This document shows positions 26,667 to 34,591 of a DNA stretch of 41,158 nucleotides, in pieces. Under the pieces are notes generated by a model. That model saw only the letters and a list, made by a program, of their open reading frames with translations. It was not told the DNA's origin and did no database searches. The translations under genes and the position numbers were made by a program. The DNA comes from Flemingiibacterium sp964430755 (lineage in GTDB: Bacteria; Bacillota; Clostridia; Oscillospirales; CAG-272), in assembly GCA_964430755.1 (NCBI GenBank), contig CAYSFT010000015.1:1-41158 (forward strand), in the 5' to 3' direction. Numbering within the stretch: the stretch's first letter is position 1; each line of letters opens with the position of its first letter.

Positions 26667-27650
26667 ATGCTGATAACTCATTTAAGCGAGTCGGTCAGAT
26701 ATACAGGCCGTTGGGCAAAAAAAGAGGACGCCGCCGTAACAACCGCTCCCGGTGCATATTTCGAGCTTGCGTTCAAGGGATGCGGCTGTGACCTCATGTT
26801 TGAAACTAAGTTAAATTCAGAGCCGTATCCTCGCCTTTATATTCAGCTTGACGGCGGTGCTAAGGTTGAAACTGCGGTTTTGCGTTACATAAGAGTTGAA
26901 GCGCCGACGGACGGTGAGCACGTGGTAACGGTTTACTATAAAGGCGCAATGCAGGATCAGCAGCGATGGTATGAACCGCTCGTCGGTAATATTGCATTTA
27001 TGGGTGCAGAAGCCGAAGATGTGGGAGTTTTACCCGAGGATAATCGTGAAATAATCGAATTCATCGGCGACTCGATAACCGAGGGTATATGGGTTGACGA
27101 GGAAAAGCATCCTTACGGCTCAACCTCCAAAAATCACCGCAACATGGTATTCCAGAACGACTCCACAGCAACATATGCCTATCTCACCGCAAAAGCACTC
27201 GGTATGAGACCGTACATTATGGGTTATGGCTCGGTCGGACTCACAAAATCGGGCGGCGGCGGAGTACCCAAGGCGGCAGAGGCATATCCGTATGCGTTTT
27301 ATAATAACCCTGCCCAACCGTCGGGTGCAAGGATAATCGTCATCAATCACGGCGCAAATGATTTTAGCTCCGAGCCGTCCGATTATATAGCCGAGTACAG
27401 GGCATTTCTCGATATCGTCAGGGAGCGCAATCCCGATGCCGTTATCGTTTCACTCAGTGCATTTTACGGAGTTTGCGAGGATGAGCTTGCCAAAATGATA
27501 CCCGAATATAACAAAGAGCACGGAGATAACATTATCCATATAAGCTCGGCAGGCTGGATACCGCGTGAGCCTGTACATCCCCTTCGTGACGGACACAAAA
27601 TCGTCGCCGAGCTGCTCACTAAGGCAATACGCGAAAAGGTAAAGCTTTGA
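26667..27650 (+). CDS. CE2-like SGNH carbohydrate esterase
   Basis: Protein of 327 residues in two domains. Residues ~1-115 form a jelly-roll-like domain, as in CE2 esterases. The SGNH domain follows, with EFIGDSITEG (catalytic Ser136), the Gly block near 188-200 (GYGSVGLTKSGGGG), NHGAND (Asn227-Asp232) and EPVHPLRDGH (catalytic His304). The usual Asp of the DxxH block is Glu301, in line with the Ser-His dyad reported for CE2. No signal peptide. The likely role is removing acetyl groups from sugars so glycosidases can proceed. Preceded by AAGGAG and tightly spaced after GH29. Confidence 0.75.
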   Translation: MLITHLSESVRYTGRWAKKEDAAVTTAPGAYFELAFKGCGCDLMFETKLNSEPYPRLYIQLDGGAKVETAVLRYIRVEAPTDGEHVVTVYYKGAMQDQQRWYEPLVGNIAFMGAEAEDVGVLPEDNREIIEFIGDSITEGIWVDEEKHPYGSTSKNHRNMVFQNDSTATYAYLTAKALGMRPYIMGYGSVGLTKSGGGGVPKAAEAYPYAFYNNPAQPSGARIIVINHGANDFSSEPSDYIAEYRAFLDIVRERNPDAVIVSLSAFYGVCEDELAKMIPEYNKEHGDNIIHISSAGWIPREPVHPLRDGHKIVAELLTKAIREKVKL

Positions 27651-27682
27651 TTTTAAAAATATATTTTTGAGAGGAATTTTTT

Positions 27683-29137
27683 ATGAAAAAGTATATTGTT
27701 TCAATGCTTCTTCTCGGTGCAATGCTCACGTCTTTTGCGGCGTGCGGCGATAACAGTACCGCAAATAACAAAGAGGGCAATACAAGCACCGAAGACATGC
27801 CTGCCGGAATCGAAGCGGCAGATTATAATCTGGATTTCAATATTTATGCTCCCGACTGGGGAATGTATCAGCGATATTTCTTCACCGACGATGCAGGAAC
27901 AGACGTTATGACAAAGGCACTGTTTGAGCGTGAAACCAATGTTGAAAACCACCTCGGCGTAAACATCGGACACACGATAAACGGCAGTATTTCGGATATC
28001 AGAACAAAAATTTCCGAGCTTGTTATGACGGGCGACGACACATATCAGCTTTTCTTAACCCACTGCATCACAGGACTCTCCGCAATGATCACCGAAAAGC
28101 TGCTTTACGATTTCAATGACTTCGAGTATATCGACATGACAAAGGATTGGTGGAATCAGCAAGCGCTTGATGCGCTCTCGGTGGGCGGTCACAATTATTA
28201 CGCCATCTCCGACTATATGCTCTCCGATCCGAACTGTATACTTTTCAATAAGCGACTGATTGAAGAATACAATCTTGAGGATCCGTATCAGCTCGTCCGC
28301 AATAATGAGTGGACAATGGACAAAATGGCAGAAATGATGGAAGCCGTTACAACAGACGACGGCAACGGCAGATGGGATTACAATGACACATGGGGACTCG
28401 GCGCACCGGACGGATGGCTTTCCTCGGGCTTCACCTTCTCAACCGGAGTTGATTTCGTCATCAAGAACGAGGACGGCGAATTTGAGTTTGCGTTTGACAA
28501 TGACCGCGCATACACCATGATCGAAAAGAGCGAAAAAATCCTCGATGGTTCCGACACGTATATCTTTTCCAGTATGTGGGAATCCTCGAACGAGGAACGC
28601 TTCGCATCGGAGACATACCTCGACATTTCCAAGGATAAAACCCTTTTCGATTTAAACAACGTGGCGATGCTTTATTTGTACCGTGATTCCGAAGTGGATT
28701 TCGGAGTGCTTCCCTATCCGAAACTCGATTCCACACAGGAAAATTACACAACAAACGACTGGTCGGGCTTCATGTGCGTTCCGAAAACCGTACAAAATGA
28801 GGAAATGGTCGGCAAGGTCATCGAGCTGCTCTCATATTTCAGCGAGGACGTAAAATATGCATACTATGAGCTCATGCTCGGTGAAAAGCTCTCCCGTGAC
28901 CCCGAATCAAAGGAAATGCTCGACACCATCTTCGACGGAGTTTCCTATAACGCAGGACTTCACTATTTCGGTTTTGACAGCGCAATGAACAAGATCACAT
29001 TCGTACACGACCAGCTTTTCACAACACACGCATTCGGCGGCGAATTCTCCTCGTTCCTTGCAACGTACCAGCCGCAGGCAGAGTCAATCATCGAACAGTT
29101 TAACATAGAAGTAGCCGCGCTTGAAACGACTGAATAA
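27683..29137 (+). CDS. Extracellular solute-binding lipoprotein (sugar ABC transporter)
   Basis: Protein of 484 residues. The N-terminus MKKYIVSMLLLGAMLTSFAAC is a lipoprotein signal with Cys21 as the lipidated residue, followed by a Ser/Thr/Asn-rich linker. The rest resembles family-1 type solute-binding proteins of clostridial sugar transporters (DWWNQQALDALSVGG, then WTMDKMAEMMEAVT and DWSGFMCVPKTVQNEEM). It should sit on the outer membrane face and deliver oligosaccharides to an ABC permease. No permease or ATPase gene is in the window, which is odd for this family. Last gene of the plus-strand run before a terminator. Confidence 0.85.
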   Translation: MKKYIVSMLLLGAMLTSFAACGDNSTANNKEGNTSTEDMPAGIEAADYNLDFNIYAPDWGMYQRYFFTDDAGTDVMTKALFERETNVENHLGVNIGHTINGSISDIRTKISELVMTGDDTYQLFLTHCITGLSAMITEKLLYDFNDFEYIDMTKDWWNQQALDALSVGGHNYYAISDYMLSDPNCILFNKRLIEEYNLEDPYQLVRNNEWTMDKMAEMMEAVTTDDGNGRWDYNDTWGLGAPDGWLSSGFTFSTGVDFVIKNEDGEFEFAFDNDRAYTMIEKSEKILDGSDTYIFSSMWESSNEERFASETYLDISKDKTLFDLNNVAMLYLYRDSEVDFGVLPYPKLDSTQENYTTNDWSGFMCVPKTVQNEEMVGKVIELLSYFSEDVKYAYYELMLGEKLSRDPESKEMLDTIFDGVSYNAGLHYFGFDSAMNKITFVHDQLFTTHAFGGEFSSFLATYQPQAESIIEQFNIEVAALETTE

Positions 29138-29155
29138 AACAAGATAAATACAATA

Positions 29156-29200
29156 ACCACCGGTTAACGGATATAAAGCTCCGCCGGTGGTTTATTTATT
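29156..29200 (+). terminator. Terminator between converging operons
   Basis: ACCACCGG (29156-29163) pairs with CCGGTGGT (29184-29191) and is followed by TTATTTATT. On the other strand the hairpin is followed by TATTGTATTTAT, so it may also stop the minus-strand operon ending at 29303. Confidence 0.7.
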
Positions 29201-29302
29201 CAAAAACCGAAACGACGTACCGATTTTACTCAGTACGCCGCTCCGGCTGAAGAAAGTTATATAGACGACTCTTGCTTTTTAAGAGCATCTTAGCTTAAAT
29301 TA

Positions 29303-30508
29303 TTACTTCTTTTTCTTTGAAAGTGCAACCGCAATGCCTGCGATTACAACAACTGCCGCAATGATTGCGATGATTACGCCGGCAGGAATACCGCCCTTTT
29401 CGCCGTCATCGTTTCCTGCGGTGGTATCTGCTTCGGCAGTGGTATCGTCTTCTCCGTCGGGCTCTGTGGTTTCTTCGCCTTCTCCGGTTGCTTCTGCCTC
29501 AGTGGTATCATCTGCGGTGGTGTCGTCAGCCACGGTGGTGTCGCCCTCTGCGGTGGTGTCGTCAGCCGCAGTAGTATCATCCTCGGCTGCAGTTGTCTCC
29601 TCGTCAGCCGCAGTGGTGTCTTCAACTGCTGCAGTTGTGTCCTCTGCCTCTGCCGCAGTGGTATCTTCAACTTCCTCGGTGGTGTCCTCGGGTGCTTCAG
29701 TCGTTTCAGGTGCTTCGGTGGTTTCGGGAGCTTCGGTTGTTACAGGAGGAGCTGTGGTTTCAGGCGTGGGTGTTGCGCCGCCGGTCACCTTCTGCTGGGA
29801 AAGCGGCCAGTGATATGCTCCGTCAAAAGCTTCTTTTCCGAAATTCATTGCATACTGAACAAAGTCAAGGTCTTGTTCAGGCCATGAAAGTCCTTCTGCC
29901 TCTGCATTAAGGTCATAAAGCCAAACCTTAAAGCCAAGCTTGCCAACCTTTATAAGCTGGTTCTTATCGTGTGTGCTGTGAGGGATAGCCGCCTCGATAA
30001 CGTAACCGTCGGATGTTATTCTGGTCTCATAAACGCAGGTGTTGACATCAAAAACTTCAGATGCAAGCGTATATACACGCTTACCGAAAGCATCAATTCC
30101 AACCTTGAAGAACGAGGGATTTTCAGTGTAGCTTCCAAGTCCGCCGTCGTTAAAGTCAAGACGGAACTCAACACAGTCGTTCTTATAAGGGTTAAAGTCG
30201 CGAAGAACATACGAATCTGCCGCAGAAACAACATCGTTATCCTTCACCTCAGCTGCAACGTAAACATACTTATCATCGTAAAGCGCATAGAACTTTCCGG
30301 TTGCATCCCACCACTGGGTACCGGAGTCATTCTTTGCAGGATCACCGTCGTAAACGATTGTGAGCGACTGCTTGTAAATGTCGTCGATATATCCGTCAAC
30401 AGCGGGAGTGCCGATGAGAACCTGATCGTTTGCCGCCGAAACGGGCACTACTGTAATGAGCGAAGCCGCAAGACAGAGTGCGAAAATAATACTTAAGAGC
30501 TTTTTCAT
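29303..30508 (-). CDS. Membrane-anchored CBM9-like surface protein
   Basis: Protein of 401 residues from ATG 30508, after AAAGGATTT; the frame extends further upstream but only as a shadow of the neighbouring gene. It has a signal peptide (MKKLLSIIFALCLAASLI, ending VSA-AND). Residues ~28-220 form a CBM9-like beta-sandwich starting at GTPAVDGYIDDIYKQ with FYALYDDKYVYVAAEVKD. A stalk of about 130 residues rich in Glu, Asp, Thr and Ala (EDTTAA-like repeats) follows, then a C-terminal membrane helix (PAGVIIAIIAAVVVIAGIAV) and SKKKK stop-transfer. There is no LPXTG motif. It likely displays a sugar-binding domain on the cell membrane. It lies 25 bases after the TIM-barrel hydrolase gene, same operon. 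Confidence 0.85.
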   Translation of the reverse strand: MKKLLSIIFALCLAASLITVVPVSAANDQVLIGTPAVDGYIDDIYKQSLTIVYDGDPAKNDSGTQWWDATGKFYALYDDKYVYVAAEVKDNDVVSAADSYVLRDFNPYKNDCVEFRLDFNDGGLGSYTENPSFFKVGIDAFGKRVYTLASEVFDVNTCVYETRITSDGYVIEAAIPHSTHDKNQLIKVGKLGFKVWLYDLNAEAEGLSWPEQDLDFVQYAMNFGKEAFDGAYHWPLSQQKVTGGATPTPETTAPPVTTEAPETTEAPETTEAPEDTTEEVEDTTAAEAEDTTAAVEDTTAADEETTAAEDDTTAADDTTAEGDTTVADDTTADDTTEAEATGEGEETTEPDGEDDTTAEADTTAGNDDGEKGGIPAGVIIAIIAAVVVIAGIAVALSKKKK

Positions 30509-30533
30509 AATATAAATCCTTTCCTTAATTAAA

Positions 30534-32090
30534 TTATTCTGTAACCTTAATAAATACTTCCATATAAGTAAACGCCGTCGAGCCGTGCACACCGAAATAC
30601 GGACAAAGCATATTGCCGTGAGCTTCCTTTGGAATATTATAACAAAGAAGTGTGTTTTTCGCAAAACGCTCGTCAAGGTCGCATCCGATGTATTCACACT
30701 TGACGTTGTTCGTATATACCGTCGGAGGATTTTCCGCCACCTTTTCCGGCTCCTTAAAGCCGACACGAAGCGTAAGCTCTGCGCCCTCGGGAATATCGCC
30801 GACGAAAAGCTTGAAGCATCCGACGCGACCGAAAGAGTTCGGCAGCTGACGTCCGACACCTCCAAGCGTTTCCCATGGAGCACGTATATCCTTATAGGTG
30901 ATTATATGACGGCGGTTCATACCCTGAACGGTATCGGGATCACCAATGGTGTTCATTATCGTCCAGTACATATTGCCATCCCAGAAAACATCTGCCTTCG
31001 GATCGGGAATGAGCGGAGCGTTCTTATTAAAACGATGGTGCGGGCTTGTAAGAAAATAATTGTAGAAATAAATCTTATCCGCGCCCTGTGTATAAGCGTG
31101 AGCCGCAAATGCCGCGACTGTTTCAATATTATGCTGGCTTACATATCCGGGAGACGGACCGACACCCATGTCAGTAGTTGCCATGTCAATGCTTGCAACG
31201 ATTGATGTTCCGTAAGGCTCGGTTAAATTCTTCCAGAGCTTTATCGGCATATCGTTGTCAACCGACGCGAGGTGGTTGCCGAGGATGATCATGTCAACGA
31301 TTCCGTCGCGTACCCACTGCATAACGTCAAGACCAAAATTGAAATTCGTCTGTATATCGGGCGCAACACGGACTGCAAATTTAAACTCGTGTCCGTACTT
31401 TTTCTCGTATTTTGCAACGAGTGCATCAACACGCCGCATAAATCCGTTAAGAATCTCAACGCCATCGTAATCCTTGCCTATCGCAAACATATGTATGTCG
31501 CGTAAGAAATCAAGCTCGATTCCGTAGCAGTCGTAGCGCTCAAGCGATTCCTCGATTATACCGTAAAAATAGTCGCGGACTTCCTCAACCGTATAGTCGT
31601 ATGTACAGTCGTCGGAATTGGTCATCCACATTTCCGGCGGATGCTTGGCGCGCAGGTACTCGGGATGCTCGTGGAAAAAGTCGGTAAGAGGGAATGCTGC
31701 CTGCATTCTCCTGTCGTGGACATCGTTCATTCGGAATGATATCCACGGATTAATGCCAACCTTTTTGAAGCCTTCGATCATCAGAGCATTGTGGTCAACC
31801 TTAAGCTCATCGAAAACAATATGCGCGCCTCTTGCACAAATATTTTCCGTATAATCAACCGGAACACCGTTTTCCATCTTCTGATGATACTTGCTGACAT
31901 AACTCTCGAAACGCTCTGACGGGAAGTTCGTCGTATTTTCAGCGACATTGATAAAATAATCAGTTATCTGCGAGCCCTCAAAGGTTTCGGGAAATTTAAG
32001 AATATCCTCTGCTGTGCAAGGCTGTGCGCCCCTTTTTCCGATGCCCTTCAAGATTCCGTCAGCATCGGCGTTTATGATTATGCCTTTCAT
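30534..32090 (-). CDS. TIM-barrel glycoside hydrolase-like protein, cytoplasmic paralogue B
   Basis: Protein of 518 residues from ATG 32090, eight to nine bases after AGGAG; the longer frame to 32291 runs through a palindromic repeat and is not coding. No signal peptide. Conserved blocks: INPWISFRMNDVHD (113-126), YGIELDFLRD (189-198, Glu192-Asp194), VRVAPDIQTNFNFGLDVMQW and QGADKIYFYNYF, then the C-terminal beta-sandwich (CFKLFVGDIPEGAELTLRV) ending MEVFIKVTE. It is almost the same length as the protein at 6120, and the invariant Glu/Asp positions coincide. Family and substrate unrecognised; likely a glycosidase of a GH10-like barrel type. Confidence 0.75.
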   Translation of the reverse strand: MKGIIINADADGILKGIGKRGAQPCTAEDILKFPETFEGSQITDYFINVAENTTNFPSERFESYVSKYHQKMENGVPVDYTENICARGAHIVFDELKVDHNALMIEGFKKVGINPWISFRMNDVHDRRMQAAFPLTDFFHEHPEYLRAKHPPEMWMTNSDDCTYDYTVEEVRDYFYGIIEESLERYDCYGIELDFLRDIHMFAIGKDYDGVEILNGFMRRVDALVAKYEKKYGHEFKFAVRVAPDIQTNFNFGLDVMQWVRDGIVDMIILGNHLASVDNDMPIKLWKNLTEPYGTSIVASIDMATTDMGVGPSPGYVSQHNIETVAAFAAHAYTQGADKIYFYNYFLTSPHHRFNKNAPLIPDPKADVFWDGNMYWTIMNTIGDPDTVQGMNRRHIITYKDIRAPWETLGGVGRQLPNSFGRVGCFKLFVGDIPEGAELTLRVGFKEPEKVAENPPTVYTNNVKCEYIGCDLDERFAKNTLLCYNIPKEAHGNMLCPYFGVHGSTAFTYMEVFIKVTE

Positions 32091-32123
32091 AAAATATTTC
32101 TCCTGAAATGTATGTAAATTGGT

Positions 32124-32293
32124 TTTTGGGGAGCCCTCTCCGTCAAAGTTGCGAAGCAATCTTTTACACCTTCTCCCCCAAGGGAAGGCTTTAGAATAGA
32201 TTGAAGCCTCAATGCAGCGCTTCTCTTGCCAAAGGGCTTCCCTCGGGGGAAGCTGTCGAGCACAGCGAGACTGATGAGGGGACCCCCTCAAAA
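32124..32293. mobile_element. MITE-like palindromic repeat (170 bp)
   Basis: The ends are imperfect inverted repeats: TTTTGGGGAGCCCTC (32124-32138) against the complement of GAGGGGACCCCCTCAAAA (32276-32293), both followed inward by TCA-type sequence. Inside are GCTTCCC/GGGAAGC with loop TCGG (32236-32253) and CCTTC/GAAGG (near 32169-32188). It begins eight bases after the stop codon of the exported hydrolase. I recall similar G/C-rich palindromic repeats in intergenic regions of Oscillospirales genomes, but this is memory, not a search result. Confidence 0.6.
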
Positions 32294-32300
32294 CCCCATC

Positions 32301-34565
32301 TTATCTGTTCGGTACGACCGTAATCTCCATGTGGTCTGTCCAGAGTCCCTGATCTGCGGTGATCTCGATAACCATATAGCCATCATTGTGAGCCGCCTTC
32401 GGAATTTCGAAGCACATCAAGTCATAATCAGTATAATCACCTCTGCACGTCTCTGTTCCGATATATGTGCAAAGCTCGGAGTTAACGTATATCGTCGGTA
32501 AGCTTTCGTTTTCAATCAACGACGAGATGTTTGTTGCCGAGAATTTGAGCGTTACTGCCGCATCAACGGTAACGTCACCGACCGGTATACGGAAGACCTT
32601 AGTGTCGCCCTCTGCAATATCCGTCGGGAGAACGTTATTCCATTCCTGCCATTCGCTCTTTACATCGGTGTAAGTCATGATCATTCTGCGGTCAGTACCC
32701 ATCAGCTTTTCATATGAGCCGATAGTTGTGAGCATATTCCATGCACCTCTGTCGGTGTGAATGCTGTAAAGTGAGACCGGTGTGGTATACTTTTCGCTCT
32801 CGGGGAAAGCTGTACCGCGTCTGAAGTAGTTGTACATCGAAATCTTGTCTGCACCCTGCGAGAAAGCGTTCGCTGCAAATGCTGTCATGGTTTCAAAGGT
32901 GTGGAGCGAGCCGGTGTCGTTCTGCCATGAACGGATGTGTTCCTCGAGGCACGGTGCAACCTCAACCCCGAACGGATGCATTGACGAAGCCCAGATTCTT
33001 GTGGGAGTGTCGTTTGTCAGCGATTCGTAGCGTCCTGTCGGGATAACGAGGTCAATAATATCCTCTGCTGCCCAGGTCAGAACATCAAGACCGTGATCAT
33101 AGCAGGTCTGAATGTCGGGAGCAACACGAACGCCGATCTTTATCTCATGACCGTACTTTTCCTCATAAATCTTAACAAGGTCGTCAACCTGACGCATGAA
33201 GTCATTGAGAATGTCAAGGCCTCTGTATTCGCCGCCTATGCTGAACAGCTTCATTTCGCGCTGATAGTCAAGCTCGATACCGTATGTATCGTAGTTGTTA
33301 AGACCGTCATTTATCGCGGTGAGCATCATCTCGCGAACCTCCTCGTAAGCATAATCGAGCGCACAATCCATATATCCGATCTCATCATGATGCTTTACGC
33401 GGTACATCTGCGGATTTTTATAATAGAAATCGCTCAAGCCGGCGGTAGGCAAGCTGACACCTGTCACAACGGCAGTGAGGTCGTGAACGTCATTCATACG
33501 GTAAGAGAGCCACGGATTGATACCGATGCTTCTGAAAGCCTCGTGCCACAAACCGATATAGTCAGTTCCGAGCTGCTCATTTATGTAAGGGATGCCGAGC
33601 ATGGAGTTTGATGTGGTAAAGTCCACCTCCTGTCCCCATTTTTCTGTTCGGTAGAATTCGTCAAGACGGTCCTGAACAACAGATGAGGGATAATTGACTG
33701 TACCCGATCCAAAAACATTTATCATATAGTCTGTAACGTGTGTTCCCTCAAACTGGAGCGCAAAGTCGATAATATCCTGAACATCATACTTGTTCTGATA
33801 TGCGTAGCTGTAGAAGTTGGTTGAGTCGTGGTTCATGATGATGCCGCCAACCTCATAGTCAGCCTCTTTTTCGGCATCATACTTGGTTACATGATACTTT
33901 ATCGCATACGGAGCAAATGCCTTTGCCGCATACTCAGCATAGGTAAGACCGAGATCGTCGCCGTAAGTTCTCGGAATCTCATCAGGCATTTCGTCAATGG
34001 GAACGAGCGAGAAGTTATCCATGCAGTACGGCTGAATAAGCTCTGTACGTGTACCGCCTCGGATCGTCATATATGCAAGCTCTTGTTCAAGCTCCACATA
34101 ATATTCAACCTTTAGCCAATCTCCGTTCAGATACGCACGGTAGTAATATGAAGGCGCGTAATATGTTCCGTCACGGTAATTGAACATAATAATGATCTGT
34201 GTAATATCAGTTGCCTCGGCACATCTGAAATATCCTGTGAACTTATAAATACCGGGATCAATAACGGTCGTGGGATAGAAGAGAAATCCCGTGTGTGACT
34301 CGCCGATGTCGGCAGTCTGTAAGTAACCGCCATTTTCATCGGAAAACCAATACATTGACTGTCCCTGCGTATTCCACATACCGAGCGACTGCTTTTCTCT
34401 GGTGAAGTCACCCCATTTGAAAACGTCCCCCTCGGGAATGGGGTCCGCTATTGAAAGCGGAGCTCCCTCGGGTGCTTCTGCAGCGCTCGCGCCGCCGGTC
34501 ATTCCGACAAACAGTGAGGACGTGAGAAGTGCTGCAAGAATCGTTGATATAATTCTTTTTTTCAT
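32301..34565 (-). CDS. Secreted TIM-barrel glycoside hydrolase-like protein with N-terminal binding module
   Basis: Protein of 754 residues from ATG 34565, after AAAGGAG; the ten-codon upstream extension is rejected. It has a signal peptide (MKKRIISTILAALLTSSLFV, ending ASA-AEAP). Residues ~40-190 form a CBM4/9-like beta-sandwich (SMYWFSDENGGYLQTAD, FTGYFRCAEATD). From ~240 it matches the family at 6120 and 30534: INPWLSYRMNDVHD (349-362), YGIELDYQRE (428-437, Glu431-Asp433), VRVAPDIQTCYDHGLDVL and QGADKISMYNYF, then the C-terminal beta-sandwich. It is the only exported paralogue, so it should make the first cut outside the cell. It lies 26 bases after the giant binding-protein gene, in one operon. 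Confidence 0.8.
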   Translation of the reverse strand: MKKRIISTILAALLTSSLFVGMTGGASAAEAPEGAPLSIADPIPEGDVFKWGDFTREKQSLGMWNTQGQSMYWFSDENGGYLQTADIGESHTGFLFYPTTVIDPGIYKFTGYFRCAEATDITQIIIMFNYRDGTYYAPSYYYRAYLNGDWLKVEYYVELEQELAYMTIRGGTRTELIQPYCMDNFSLVPIDEMPDEIPRTYGDDLGLTYAEYAAKAFAPYAIKYHVTKYDAEKEADYEVGGIIMNHDSTNFYSYAYQNKYDVQDIIDFALQFEGTHVTDYMINVFGSGTVNYPSSVVQDRLDEFYRTEKWGQEVDFTTSNSMLGIPYINEQLGTDYIGLWHEAFRSIGINPWLSYRMNDVHDLTAVVTGVSLPTAGLSDFYYKNPQMYRVKHHDEIGYMDCALDYAYEEVREMMLTAINDGLNNYDTYGIELDYQREMKLFSIGGEYRGLDILNDFMRQVDDLVKIYEEKYGHEIKIGVRVAPDIQTCYDHGLDVLTWAAEDIIDLVIPTGRYESLTNDTPTRIWASSMHPFGVEVAPCLEEHIRSWQNDTGSLHTFETMTAFAANAFSQGADKISMYNYFRRGTAFPESEKYTTPVSLYSIHTDRGAWNMLTTIGSYEKLMGTDRRMIMTYTDVKSEWQEWNNVLPTDIAEGDTKVFRIPVGDVTVDAAVTLKFSATNISSLIENESLPTIYVNSELCTYIGTETCRGDYTDYDLMCFEIPKAAHNDGYMVIEITADQGLWTDHMEITVVPNR

Positions 34566-34591
34566 ATTTATGTCTCCTTTACGTGATAGGC

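Noticed and set aside
29334..29813. Plus-strand 159-codon Val/Ser-rich frame
   Set aside because: Antisense of the repetitive Thr-rich stalk; low complexity is mirrored on the other strand.
30509..30883. N-terminal extension of the CBM9-like protein
   Set aside because: It overlaps the 3' end of the upstream hydrolase gene; the signal peptide starts at 30508.
32091..32291. N-terminal extension of the hydrolase at 30534
   Set aside because: It is the palindromic repeat read through; AGGAG precedes ATG 32090, and the paralogue has the shorter length.
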